Shown: positions 16,433-24,666 of the stretch, one piece after another | Layout of the letters: every line of letters begins with the position of its first letter | Numbering within the stretch: position 1 is the stretch's first letter | Source: Microthrixaceae bacterium | Lineage (GTDB): Bacteria > Actinomycetota > Acidimicrobiia > Acidimicrobiales > Microtrichaceae | Assembly (NCBI GenBank): GCA_020439285.1 | Contig: JAGQSZ010000003.1 | Span: forward strand, 10,021 to 50,259 | Length of the DNA: 40,239 nt | Reading direction: 5' to 3' | Translations under genes and position numbers: made by a program | Notes under the pieces: model-generated | The model's database searches: none | Seen by the model: the letters and a program-made list of their open reading frames with translations, nothing else | What the model was told of the DNA's origin: nothing

Positions 16433-16499
16433 AGCCACACACGCTAGCGGGGGCACTGCGACACCAAAGCAACGGCCCTTACCGTCGGCATCACTCATA

Positions 16500-16577
16500 A
16501 GGCAATAGACGCCTCACCACGGCGCCATCAGGGTCAAAATATCCGCGACAAAAGCCAATTCAGGCAATAGGGTGCCT
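16500..16577. repeat. Two AGGCAATAG short hairpins between glyS and proline-rich gene
   Basis: AGGCAATAGACGCCT (16500-16514) and AGGCAATAGGGTGCCT (16562-16577) share the 9-nt word AGGCAATAG, and each closes a small AGGC/GCCT hairpin. They sit in the divergent promoter region of glyS and the proline-rich membrane protein. Function unknown; possibly operator half-sites or chance. Confidence 0.35.
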
Positions 16578-16614
16578 GTCTAGTCATCCACCTCGTCAGG
16601 CCATGGAGGTCTCA

Positions 16615-17532
16615 ATGAGCGATCCGAATTTCCCGCCCCCTCCGGGTGGGACACCGCCCCCTCCGGGTAATCCCGGCGAGCCGGCGTGGGGTACTCCTCC
16701 GCCTGCAGCGCCACCACCAAGTGGCCCGCCTCCAGGCAATTTCGGTGCTCCCCCTCCGGGTAGCCCGCCCCCTCCAGGTGGATTCGGCAGCCCGCCCCCT
16801 CCGGGTGGCTTTGGTGGACCGCCCCCTCCAGGTGGATTCGGTGGCGACGGCGGATTCACGCCTCCTCCTGCTCAGCCTTACGGTGGCGGTGGCGAGATGC
16901 CACAACTCGATGTCGGCTCAGCAATCAGCTACGGATGGAAGAAGTTCAGCGAGAACATCGGCCCGTTCGTGATTCTGATGGTCGCTGTGTTCATCGTGAG
17001 CGTCGTGTTGTCGATCCTGCAGAACCTGCTGTCACCTGACAGCGGCGGCCTGTCATCGTTCATCATCTCGATGGTCCTCGTTGGCATCACCTGGATCGTG
17101 ACCTCCATCGTCCAAGCAGGCGTATGGCGGGCAGGTCTTGGCGTGACAAAGGGAACGACTCCGTCGATCGAACAGTTGACCAACACCGACAATCTGGTCC
17201 CTTACATCCTGACAAACGTCGTCATCGGTATCGGGTTCGTTATCGGCTTGGTGCTCTGTGTCCTGCCAGGTATCGCTTGGCTGATCTTCACTGCATTCGC
17301 ACCGCTGATTGCTCTCGAAAAGGGAGTCGGTCCGGGTGAAGCGATCAGCCAGAGCATCTCGTGGGTGAAGGACAACTTTGGTCAGGTCTTCGTGATCCTG
17401 TTGGTGTCCTACATCGTCTACATCGTGGGTGCCTGCCTGTGCGGTATCGGACTTCTCGCAACGGTGCCGATCGCTCTGGTGGCGATCACCTACACCTATA
17501 GGGCGCTGAACAACGAGTTGGTTGTCCCCTAG
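16615..17532 (+). CDS. Proline/glycine-rich N-terminus membrane protein
   Basis: 305 aa. Residues 1-85 are built from near-repeats of PPPPGGFG/PPPPGG. The remainder carries four to six hydrophobic helices (starting at about GPFVILMVAVFIVSVVLSIL, then SFIISMVLVGITWIVTSI, VVIGIGFVIGLVLCVLPGIAWLIF and VFVILLVSYIVYIVGACLC). The membrane part resembles DUF975/GDPD-membrane-type proteins. The ATG at 16615 is preceded by GGAGGT 4 nt upstream, which decides it over the ATG at 16603. Proline-rich cytosolic tails of this kind occur in many actinobacterial membrane proteins. Function unknown. A strong terminator follows. Confidence 0.8.
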   Translation: MSDPNFPPPPGGTPPPPGNPGEPAWGTPPPAAPPPSGPPPGNFGAPPPGSPPPPGGFGSPPPPGGFGGPPPPGGFGGDGGFTPPPAQPYGGGGEMPQLDVGSAISYGWKKFSENIGPFVILMVAVFIVSVVLSILQNLLSPDSGGLSSFIISMVLVGITWIVTSIVQAGVWRAGLGVTKGTTPSIEQLTNTDNLVPYILTNVVIGIGFVIGLVLCVLPGIAWLIFTAFAPLIALEKGVGPGEAISQSISWVKDNFGQVFVILLVSYIVYIVGACLCGIGLLATVPIALVAITYTYRALNNELVVP

Positions 17533-17586
17533 GGCCAACGACCCGAAGCACCCGGTAACCCCGGGCGCATCAGAAACAAACAAGTC

Positions 17587-17627
17587 AGTGGTGCGGAGTC
17601 GATTCGGCTCCGCACCACTCGTTTTTT
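17587..17627 (+). terminator. Strong rho-independent terminator
   Basis: Perfect 12-bp stem AGTGGTGCGGAG / CTCCGCACCACT with a 9-nt loop, followed by CG and six T. It ends the proline-rich membrane-protein gene. Confidence 0.92.
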
Positions 17628-17659
17628 CATGGTCGTATGACAACACCCGCTAGACGTGG

Positions 17660-17702
17660 CCGGGCCCCCGTGTGATTCCGTAGGGATTTAGCTGGGGCCC
17701 GG
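17660..17702. repeat. 9-bp inverted repeat ahead of transposase-like gene
   Basis: CCGGGCCCC (17660-17668) pairs perfectly with GGGGCCCGG (17694-17702) across a 25-nt spacer. It lies 18 nt before the transposase-like start. It could be a subterminal element site, an mRNA hairpin that blocks translation, or an operator. No matching terminal repeat was found on the far side of the gene. Confidence 0.45.
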
Positions 17703-17720
17703 AGAAGCCGATGGGATGGT

Positions 17721-18848
17721 GTGGGACGTGGACGACCAGTTGGCAGCGGGGCGGTAGTTCGAGAGGAGTGCCCGAGACACCCTGATGGTCGCGTCGTACT
17801 GAACCGCCACTACGGGAAGGCCTCCGAGCGGCGGCAGCTCTACCGGTGCTTGCCATCCGACGGGTCAGCGCCGCACAGCTTCGCCGGTGTCGCAGCCAGA
17901 CTCGTTGGTGACGGCTCGTTGTGTTCGCACTGCGAGAACCCGGTCGCCGGGCACGAGGGCCCGAGGGTTCCTCGGCGCTACGAGTTCCCCGTGACCGAGG
18001 CCGCCGAAGCCCTCGTCGCTATCGGCCGGGGGCTCTCCTACACCGAGGCCGCCGACCGGGCACGAGTCCACCGGCGACGTGACCGGTTCGATACCGGGGC
18101 GCAACTCGTCGGTAACTGGATCGAGGTCCTCGGCCCGGTCGTGACCGGCCCGTCGTCGGAACCGGCGTGGCCCGAGACCATCGTATTGGACTCGGCCTGG
18201 TTCATGGTGAGGAACTCGTGGACCGGTGAGACGACCCGGGCGTTCTGTGTGCTCGGCGCCTACGGCTACCCGGACGTCGGCCCCGGTCGAGCGTGGGCGT
18301 TGCACGCCACGCCGCGGTTCCAAGCATCGGACTGGGTCCGGTTCCTCCGCTCGAAATCCAGGCAGCCCAAGATGGTGGTCTGCGACAACGACCGGTCGAT
18401 CGTCGCTGCGGTTAAGAAGGCGTGGCCCGACACCTTCATCAAGTCCTGTGAGTATCACCTGCGGGCATTGGTGCTGAAAGCAATGACCCCCTACGGACTC
18501 GACACCTACGGGAACCCTGCAATGGCAGGGCTCAACGCTGCTTTTCAGAACGTGACCTCGTGGCGGCGCTTCGCCCGGTCCGTCCAGGGCAAGGGTGTCG
18601 GCATCGAAGACTGGGTGGACCGGCACGCCGACCAGGTCATCGCACAAGCCCGCCGGCGGCGCTGGCTTCCACAGCATCACTCGACCGGCGCAATCGAAGA
18701 GACACTCGCCGCGCTCCGAGAGTTCATGGCGCCCCGGGCGTTCTGCTACCGCAACGCCGAACGAACGAACCGGATGCTTGAACTCGTCCGGGCACGACTC
18801 AACCGGGCTGATGACCCCGAGCTCTACGCCGCCGCCATCCGAGCCTGA
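17721..18848 (+). CDS. Transposase-like protein (DDE, MULE/IS256-type)
   Basis: 375 aa from GTG. An N-terminal Cys/His cluster (CPRH...CSHCENPV) suggests a zinc-binding DNA-recognition part. The catalytic-core pattern looks DDE: Asp in TIVLDSAWF, Asp in VVCDNDRSIV followed by the CEYHLR signature, and Glu in TGAIEETL. No terminal inverted repeats or target-site duplication could be found. The stop codon lies 2 nt from the stop of the convergent VOC gene, leaving no room for a right end. The protein may be C-terminally shortened by a few tens of residues (inference). It could therefore be a truncated insertion-sequence relic or a domesticated transposase. Confidence 0.7.
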   Translation: MGRGRPVGSGAVVREECPRHPDGRVVLNRHYGKASERRQLYRCLPSDGSAPHSFAGVAARLVGDGSLCSHCENPVAGHEGPRVPRRYEFPVTEAAEALVAIGRGLSYTEAADRARVHRRRDRFDTGAQLVGNWIEVLGPVVTGPSSEPAWPETIVLDSAWFMVRNSWTGETTRAFCVLGAYGYPDVGPGRAWALHATPRFQASDWVRFLRSKSRQPKMVVCDNDRSIVAAVKKAWPDTFIKSCEYHLRALVLKAMTPYGLDTYGNPAMAGLNAAFQNVTSWRRFARSVQGKGVGIEDWVDRHADQVIAQARRRRWLPQHHSTGAIEETLAALREFMAPRAFCYRNAERTNRMLELVRARLNRADDPELYAAAIRA

Positions 18849-18850
18849 GT

Positions 18851-19213
18851 TCAGGCCGGTTCCATCAGCTCGATTCGGTTACCGAACGGGTCATCGACGT
18901 AGCACCGGTCGAACCCATCGAGTGGCTGGTCCCGGTAGACGTCGGCTCCGCCCGCTTGCAAAGTTGTTTCGAGAGCTGGCAGGTCATCGACCAGCAGGGC
19001 CGGGTGCGCCTTGCGGGCCGGCCGGAAGTCGGCCTCGACCCCGAGGTGGAGCGCCACGTCACCGTTGGAGAACCAGCAGCCGCCACGAACCTCGAGATGG
19101 GGTGGTTTTGGAACACGAGGGAGACCGAGCAGTCCCTCGTAGAAGGCGGTGGCAGTCTCTTCTCCGCCTGGAGGCATAGCCAACTGGACATGCTCGAACT
19201 GGTAGATCCTCAT
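18851..19213 (-). CDS. VOC/glyoxalase-family protein
   Basis: Small metal-dependent vicinal-oxygen-chelate protein of about 120 aa. Seen: the first ligand His in FEHVQLAMP, FYEGLLGLPR typical of the first beta-alpha-beta unit, the second-half His in AHPALLVDD, and the C-terminal FGNRIELMEP with its Glu ligand. The frame is open to 19276, but MRIYQFEHV at 19213 places the first strand correctly at the N-terminus. Substrate unknown: the family includes glyoxalase I, dioxygenases and fosfomycin-resistance enzymes. It is followed head-on by the transposase-like gene, with only 2 nt between the stops. Confidence 0.85.
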   Translation of the reverse strand: MRIYQFEHVQLAMPPGGEETATAFYEGLLGLPRVPKPPHLEVRGGCWFSNGDVALHLGVEADFRPARKAHPALLVDDLPALETTLQAGGADVYRDQPLDGFDRCYVDDPFGNRIELMEPA

Positions 19214-19308
19214 ACGCACCACAGTGCCACATGCTCGCTGAGCGGCAACCGAAGCACCGACTAAATCCCTGCTCAATCACACGGGGGGGCCGGGCTGGCG
19301 TCCCGGGA

Positions 19309-20028
19309 TCAGGCTTCGGCGATCAGATGTAGTGAACGCAATTTGCGCTCGATGTGGGCTTCTAGTGACCGTGCAGCGAGGTCCTCGACCTCATGGACCA
19401 AGGAACTGTCAGGCAGGTCGAGCGCTGACTTGAGTCCGCCGCCGAGCACTGCACGAGACACCGTCAGAGCTTCGTCAGACACCGCTCGTCCGCTGCCACA
19501 CGCCCTGCATCGGAGGCCTCCAGCGTCAACCGCCCAGACGAATGGACCATCGACAGAGTTGCACTCGATACAGGCGCCCAACTCTGGCTCCACGCCCTCA
19601 GCAGCAAGCAGCTTCAAAAAGAACGCCCCGACCACGAGCGGCGGATTGTCCTGTTCGATAGTTCGAACCCCTCCGACGAGCATGTCGAAGAGCCGCGGAC
19701 TCGGTTCACGCTCGAGCGCCAACTGGTCGACTGCTTCGAGCAATGCAGCGGACCGCGACAGCCGTGTCAGGTCCTCGCGGGTCCGTCGGAAGTGTTCGAG
19801 GGTTTCGGCCTGGTTGACGATGTCGAGCTCGCCCCGACCTTCATAGAGTTGCACGTCGATATAGGACCCGGGTTCCAAACGAGAACCGAACTTGGAACGT
19901 GTTCGCCGCACGCCCTTGGCCACCGCTCTGACCTTTCCGCCGCGGCGGGTCAACAGGACGACTATTCGATCGGCTTCACCGAGTTTGTAGGTGCGCAGTA
20001 CGACTGCGGCGTCACGATAATGGCCCAC
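19309..20028 (-). CDS. recO: DNA repair protein RecO
   Basis: Loads RecA with RecR in recombinational repair, 239 aa, GTG start. The N-terminal OB fold is visible (YRDAAVVLRTYKLGEADRIVVLLTRRGGKVRAVAKGVRR), and the central helical domain carries a four-Cys zinc site (CIEC...CRAC). It ends the conserved phoH-ybeY-corC-era-uppS-recO series. About 40 nt separate it from uppS, in the same direction. Confidence 0.93.
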   Translation of the reverse strand: MGHYRDAAVVLRTYKLGEADRIVVLLTRRGGKVRAVAKGVRRTRSKFGSRLEPGSYIDVQLYEGRGELDIVNQAETLEHFRRTREDLTRLSRSAALLEAVDQLALEREPSPRLFDMLVGGVRTIEQDNPPLVVGAFFLKLLAAEGVEPELGACIECNSVDGPFVWAVDAGGLRCRACGSGRAVSDEALTVSRAVLGGGLKSALDLPDSSLVHEVEDLAARSLEAHIERKLRSLHLIAEA

Positions 20029-20067
20029 GGCAACATTCTCTCACCTGTGGGCTTGCCCCGGACCGAT

Positions 20068-20781
20068 CTACAGGCCGCCGAAGCGACGCTCACGCATTTG
20101 ATACTCGTGGATCGCGTCATAGAGGTTCTCGCGACGGAAATCAGGCCAGAGCACGTCGGTGAACACCAGCTCCGAGTACGCCAACTCCCACATCAGAAAG
20201 TTGGAGGTGCGGTACTCGCCAGAGGTTCGCACCATCAGCTCCGGCTCAGGCATCGACGGATCGTAGAGATGCTTCGCTATTAGCTTCTCGTCGATCTTTT
20301 CGGCCTTGACACCAGAGGCAACAATCGCCCTCACGGCGTCGATGATTTCGGCCCGGCCTCCGTAGTTGAACGCGACGCTAACTGTCATCGCGGTGTTGGC
20401 TCCGGTGAGCGCCTCGGTCTCTTCGATTCTTCGGATGAGGCGACGGGGAACTCGCCAGTCCCGTCGTCCGATGAACTGCAACTTGACGTTCCGCTCGTTC
20501 ATTTCGTCGCGACGGTTCAACAGGATGCGCTCATTGAAGTTCATCAAGTAGCGAACCTCGTCAACGGGACGACGCCAGTTCTCGGTGGAGAACGCATAGA
20601 CGGTCAACCATTTGACTCCCGCGTCGAGAGCGCCCCAGATCGTGTCCATAAGGGCTTCTTCGCCTGCGGAGTGGCCCTCGGTTCGGGGCAGGCCCCGGAG
20701 TTGTGCCCAGCGACCATTGCCGTCCATCACGACGGCTACGTGTTGAGGAATGCGACTCTTGTCCAACGCGGATAGTTCCAC
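20068..20781 (-). CDS. uppS: Isoprenyl (undecaprenyl) diphosphate synthase
   Basis: Cis-prenyltransferase that makes the lipid carrier for cell-wall synthesis. Seen: the catalytic MDGNGRWA motif, GH in EGHSAG, YAFSTENWRRP, and the diphosphate-binding MVRTSGEYRTSNFLMWELAY-type C-terminal motif. The frame extends to 20820 only with a TTG start; the GTG at 20781 gives 237 aa and puts MDGNGRWA at about residue 20, as usual. The main product chain length cannot be read: actinobacteria also have decaprenyl and short-chain paralogues. It lies between era and recO. Confidence 0.93.
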   Translation of the reverse strand: MELSALDKSRIPQHVAVVMDGNGRWAQLRGLPRTEGHSAGEEALMDTIWGALDAGVKWLTVYAFSTENWRRPVDEVRYLMNFNERILLNRRDEMNERNVKLQFIGRRDWRVPRRLIRRIEETEALTGANTAMTVSVAFNYGGRAEIIDAVRAIVASGVKAEKIDEKLIAKHLYDPSMPEPELMVRTSGEYRTSNFLMWELAYSELVFTDVLWPDFRRENLYDAIHEYQMRERRFGGL

Positions 20782-20893
20782 GCAGTGAACGGTACCGGAG
20801 ACTGAACCCAATGCAGACAATCGGTGCCGCTCCGCTTCCAGACTCGACTACTAGTCCCCCCAAACGGCGCCGGCGGAGTGCGACGTGCGGGAC

Positions 20894-21820
20894 TCAGTAA
20901 CCGAACTGTTCGAGTGACTTGGCCTTGGACTGCCAGTCCTTCGCGACCGTGACATGCAGTTCCAGATATGTGCCCTCGGGAAGCTGTTTGCGTGCACGCG
21001 TACCGACTTCTTTCAGCACGCTGCCGCCCTTGCCGATCACGATTCCCTTCTGCGATTCGCGTTCGACAGCTATCTCGACACGCACCAAAGGCGGTTCGTA
21101 TTCGGTCACCCGAGTGGCAATCGAGTGTGGGAGTTCCTCCCGTGCCACAGCAAGCAGTTGTTCCCGAACCAGTTCAGCTATCCAGAACTGGTCAGAGAAG
21201 TCCCGCACTGTGCCCTCGGGATACCAGCGTGGTCCGGTCGGCATGCGGTCGATCAGGTAGTCGACGAGCGCTTCGACGCCCTTGCCGGTCCGTGCCGATA
21301 CCGGGAAGTACTCAGCGAAGCCGAATTCCGACGCTTTGGTCAGCTGTTTGAGGATGTGTTCCTCTTTGGTCACGTCGACCTTGTTTAGGACCAGCACCGA
21401 GTTCTTGGGCATCCGAGACGCCACGTACCGATCGCCGGAGCCGATGGCTGCTGTTGCGTCCACAACCATGCACGCGACATCGATATCACCCAATGACGAA
21501 GTTGCGGTCTCGTTGAGTCGCTCACCCATGAGCGAACGAGGCTTGTGAATCCCGGGGGTGTCGACGAACACGATCTGGGCACCTTGACGGTCAAGAATCC
21601 CACGTACCTGATGCCTGGTGGTCTGAGGTTTGTCCGAAACGATCGAAACCTTCTGACCCAAGATCCTGTTGAGAAGGGTGGACTTGCCGACGTTGGGCCT
21701 TCCGACGAAGGTAACGAACCCGCTTCTGATCAGTTCGTCATCGGCGTTGCTGTGAAGGCCTACCGCGGCGAGCACCTCTTCGAGTCGGTCACCGCCCGAG
21801 GAGGCTTCTTCATCATTCAT
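20894..21820 (-). CDS. era: GTPase Era
   Basis: Essential GTPase that assists 30S ribosome maturation by binding 16S rRNA. G1 GRPNVGKST, G3 DTPGIHKPRS and G4 NKVD are present in order, and the C-terminal KH domain has IVIGKGGSVLKEVGTRAR. 308 aa, with an N-terminal extension of about 30 residues. It overlaps the end of the CorC-like gene by 8 nt, indicating translational coupling. Confidence 0.96.
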   Translation of the reverse strand: MNDEEASSGGDRLEEVLAAVGLHSNADDELIRSGFVTFVGRPNVGKSTLLNRILGQKVSIVSDKPQTTRHQVRGILDRQGAQIVFVDTPGIHKPRSLMGERLNETATSSLGDIDVACMVVDATAAIGSGDRYVASRMPKNSVLVLNKVDVTKEEHILKQLTKASEFGFAEYFPVSARTGKGVEALVDYLIDRMPTGPRWYPEGTVRDFSDQFWIAELVREQLLAVAREELPHSIATRVTEYEPPLVRVEIAVERESQKGIVIGKGGSVLKEVGTRARKQLPEGTYLELHVTVAKDWQSKAKSLEQFGY

Positions 21821-23090
21821 TCGAGTCCTCCGAAGTGGTTGCGAGCGGGTCTTCGAGCACCAGACGCACGCGCTTGACCCGATGACCGTCCATCTGTTCG
21901 ACGATTATCCGCGTGGTCCCATGGGTTACAGAATCGCCGGGTTCGGGGACTCGGCCCAAGAGCCCGAACACGAGGCCCCCAAGGGAGTCCCACTGGCCCT
22001 CGGGAAGGTCGGTGTCGAGTTCGTCGTTGATGTCACCGACGTTGGTCGAGGCGTCAACGAGAATGTCGCCGTTGGAGAGACGTTGGATCGTCGGAAGGTC
22101 CTCGTCGAATTCGTCGTGGATCTCGCCAACTAGCTCCTCGAGCATGTCCTCGAGGGTCACCAGCCCAGCCGTCCCACCGTATTCATCGACCACGATCGCC
22201 ATGTGATTGTGGCTCGCCTGCATCTCGGCGAGCAGGTCGGACACGAGTTTTGTTTCGGGCACGAATAGAGCCGGTTTGAGGATCTTGTCGACTGTTAGTG
22301 ATCCGTCGCCCTGGCGCTCGGCACGCATCGCGTCCTTGGCGTAGACGATGCCTTCGATGTCGTCGTTGCTCGCCCCTATGACCGGGAATCTCGAAAGCCC
22401 CTTGCTGATGGCCATGTCGATTACTTGTTCAACGGTGGCATCGCCTCCCACGGTGACCATGTCGGTACGGGGCTTCATGATTTCTCGCGCCACGGTGTCA
22501 CCGAAGTTGATGATGGACTCGATCAGGTCTCGTTCGGACTCCTCGATGATTGCGTGCTCGGCAGCTTCTTCGGCCAACGCGAGTAGCTCTTCTTCGGTGA
22601 CGAAGGGTCCCTTCTTCAACCCCTTGCCCGGCAAGATGATGTTGGCGACGCCGATGAGGCCGCGTGCGGGTAGGCGCAGGATCCGGCCAACAAGTTCGAC
22701 GATAGGTGCGGTCAACAGAGCCGCTCGTTCTGAATCCTGCAGAGCCCACGTCTTGGGTGCAGCTTCCGCGATCACGAAGAGCACGACGACGTTCAAGATG
22801 ATGCCAACGACGACTCCGAACGGGCCGAACAACTTGGCGGACAGGACACCTACGAGTGAAGCCTGGACCGTCTGAACGATGTTGACCGACAGGTAGACCG
22901 AGTTGAGATCGCGTTCGAGGTTCTCGACGATCCGCAGAACGCGGCCCCCCGAACGGGGATCCTTCTGGGCCAGCGCTGCAGCACGCGACCGGCTCATACG
23001 CGTGATCGAGGTCTCGGCCACAGCGAGGATCGCTGCGAAGATCGTCAGGATCACCACCACCACGGCCAGGATCAGGTCGACACCGGTCAT
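21813..23090 (-). CDS. CNNM/CorC (HlyC) family membrane protein
   Basis: 425 aa with the usual three-part plan. It has an N-terminal DUF21/CNNM membrane domain (about 1-180, several helices starting LILAVVVVILTIFAAILAVAE), a CBS-domain pair (about 210-330, with EIMKPRTDMVTVGGDATVEQV and IVVDEYGGTAGLVTLEDMLEELVGEI), and a C-terminal CorC/HlyC transporter-associated domain. Such proteins take part in Mg2+/Co2+ homeostasis; haemolytic activity is not implied. It overlaps ybeY by 4 nt upstream and era by 8 nt downstream. Confidence 0.93.
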   Translation of the reverse strand: MTGVDLILAVVVVILTIFAAILAVAETSITRMSRSRAAALAQKDPRSGGRVLRIVENLERDLNSVYLSVNIVQTVQASLVGVLSAKLFGPFGVVVGIILNVVVLFVIAEAAPKTWALQDSERAALLTAPIVELVGRILRLPARGLIGVANIILPGKGLKKGPFVTEEELLALAEEAAEHAIIEESERDLIESIINFGDTVAREIMKPRTDMVTVGGDATVEQVIDMAISKGLSRFPVIGASNDDIEGIVYAKDAMRAERQGDGSLTVDKILKPALFVPETKLVSDLLAEMQASHNHMAIVVDEYGGTAGLVTLEDMLEELVGEIHDEFDEDLPTIQRLSNGDILVDASTNVGDINDELDTDLPEGQWDSLGGLVFGLLGRVPEPGDSVTHGTTRIIVEQMDGHRVKRVRLVLEDPLATTSEDSNE

Positions 23091-23635
23091 GACCGTTCAC
23101 CGTCATCTGTTGCGGGAGCTGAACCCGAGCCGTTGCCGTCGAACCCCCATGGGTCCCGGGCAGGCTGTCCGTGCAGTTCGATCATCAGTTCCTTTTCTCG
23201 GGACCACATCTTGGCTTGTTCTTCTGGCTCGGCATGATCCCACCCCGTCAGGTGTAGCGATCCGTGTATGACCAACAGTGCCAATTCGTCCTGGGTCGAT
23301 CCAGCGTGCTCGCCGGCTTGGTTCTCGGCAACCGATGGGCACACGACAATGTCGCCGACGAGTATCACGCCGGTCTCATCTGAGTCACCCTCGATTCCAT
23401 CGATGGGAAAGCTGAGCACATCAGTTGGTGAGCCATCACCGTCGAGATGTTCGGCTTTCAACTCTGCGATTCGAGCCGGGTCCACCAAGGTGAGGCTGGC
23501 CTCCCCGGTGCTAGCGATTCCTTCTCGGTTCAACACGCCCGCCATGAGTGTGGCCAGGTTGTCGAGTTCGACAACCGTGGTGTCTTCAGAACGCTCATCG
23601 AAGGTCTCCACCGTGGGGAGTTCGTGGTTGTCCAT
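23087..23635 (-). CDS. ybeY: Endoribonuclease YbeY
   Basis: Zinc-dependent RNase for 16S rRNA 3'-end maturation and ribosome quality control. The metal motif HGSLHLTGWDH (H-x3-H-x5-H) is intact. The frame is open to 23743, but MDNHELPT at 23635 (182 aa) starts just after phoH ends, while the upstream start at 23701 would overlap phoH by 47 nt. It has a somewhat acidic N-terminus and a Gly/Asp-rich tail. Start confidence is moderate. It overlaps the corC-like gene by 4 nt. Confidence 0.93.
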   Translation of the reverse strand: MDNHELPTVETFDERSEDTTVVELDNLATLMAGVLNREGIASTGEASLTLVDPARIAELKAEHLDGDGSPTDVLSFPIDGIEGDSDETGVILVGDIVVCPSVAENQAGEHAGSTQDELALLVIHGSLHLTGWDHAEPEEQAKMWSREKELMIELHGQPARDPWGFDGNGSGSAPATDDGERS

Positions 23636-23654
23636 GACAGCGTCCGATTCCGAG

Positions 23655-24650
23655 TCAGTCCTGTTTGGATTGTCGGGACTGTTTGGACTCGTGGCGGTCA
23701 TATGCGTTGACGATCTCCGCAACGATCCTGTGGCGAACGACATCGGAACCGGTCAGCTTCGCGAAACCCACCCCGTCAATATGTCCGAGCATCGCCTCCA
23801 GACCATTGAGTCCCGAGCGACCACCGGGCATGTCGACCTGGGTGGCGTCGCCGGTGATGACCGCCTTGGATCCGAAACCGATTCGGGTGAGGAACATTTT
23901 CATCTGTTCGGGCGTCGTGTTCTGTGCCTCATCCAAAATGATGAAAGAACTGTTGAGGGTGCGTCCACGCATGAACGCGAGCGGAGCGACCTCCACCACT
24001 CCCCTCTCAATGAGCCTCTGAGCTCCCTCGCTACCCACCATGTCGTTGAGTGCGTCGTAGAGCGGCCGAAGGTAGGGATCGATCTTGGCCATCAGGTCAC
24101 CCGGCAAGAACCCGAGTCTCTCCCCTGCTTCGACAGCGGGCCGGGTCAGTACGATTCGTTCAACCTCTTTGGCCTGAAGAGCCTGAACGGCCATCGCGAC
24201 GGCCAACCAGGACTTACCGGTGCCCGCTGGGCCAATACCGAAAGTGACCGTGTTCTTGGCGATCGCGTCGATGTAGTGCTTCTGACCGGCGGTCTTCGGG
24301 CGAACATGTGCCCCGCGTGACGTCCGCAGGATCTGAGCGGTGAGAACTTCCGACGGTTTCTCGTCGGCACGGATCATCTCGATCGTTCTGGTGACCACTG
24401 GACCCTCGAGGGGATGTCCTCGCTCTATGAGCAGGATCAACTCCTCAAGCAGTCGACCGACCAGCGGCGCGTCTTCGCCTGTTATCGAGATCTCGTTGCC
24501 CCGCGCAACAATTGCCGAATCGGGGAATGCTTCCTCGATCACATCGAGCAACTCATCACGTGTGCCGAGCAGGTCGGTCATCATGTGATTGCCCGGTACC
24601 CTCACAAGTGTCCGAACCTGTCCTCGGGCGGGAGCTTCCGATGAATCCAT
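23655..24650 (-). CDS. phoH: PhoH-like ATPase
   Basis: PhoH/YbeZ-family P-loop ATPase, 331 aa, predicted to act on RNA together with YbeY. A KH-like N-terminal part (about 30-75) precedes Walker A GPAGTGKS (140-147), and Walker B is FIILDEAQN. The frame is open to 24926, but the ATG at 24650 gives the usual family length and avoids overlap with the divergent gene. It begins the phoH-ybeY-corC-era-uppS-recO series. No clear ribosome site precedes the ATG, so a leaderless mRNA is possible. Confidence 0.93.
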   Translation of the reverse strand: MDSSEAPARGQVRTLVRVPGNHMMTDLLGTRDELLDVIEEAFPDSAIVARGNEISITGEDAPLVGRLLEELILLIERGHPLEGPVVTRTIEMIRADEKPSEVLTAQILRTSRGAHVRPKTAGQKHYIDAIAKNTVTFGIGPAGTGKSWLAVAMAVQALQAKEVERIVLTRPAVEAGERLGFLPGDLMAKIDPYLRPLYDALNDMVGSEGAQRLIERGVVEVAPLAFMRGRTLNSSFIILDEAQNTTPEQMKMFLTRIGFGSKAVITGDATQVDMPGGRSGLNGLEAMLGHIDGVGFAKLTGSDVVRHRIVAEIVNAYDRHESKQSRQSKQD

Positions 24651-24666
24651 TGCGAGCGAGAGTTTA

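Noticed and set aside
16637-16850. Short tandem-like DNA repeats (CCGCCCCCTCCGGGTGG)
   Set aside because: They are the codons of the proline/glycine-rich N-terminus; spacing is irregular and no CRISPR-like spacers exist.
18595-19179. Plus-strand frame of 194 aa over the transposase end and VOC gene
   Set aside because: It runs out of frame through two recognisable genes and has no motif.
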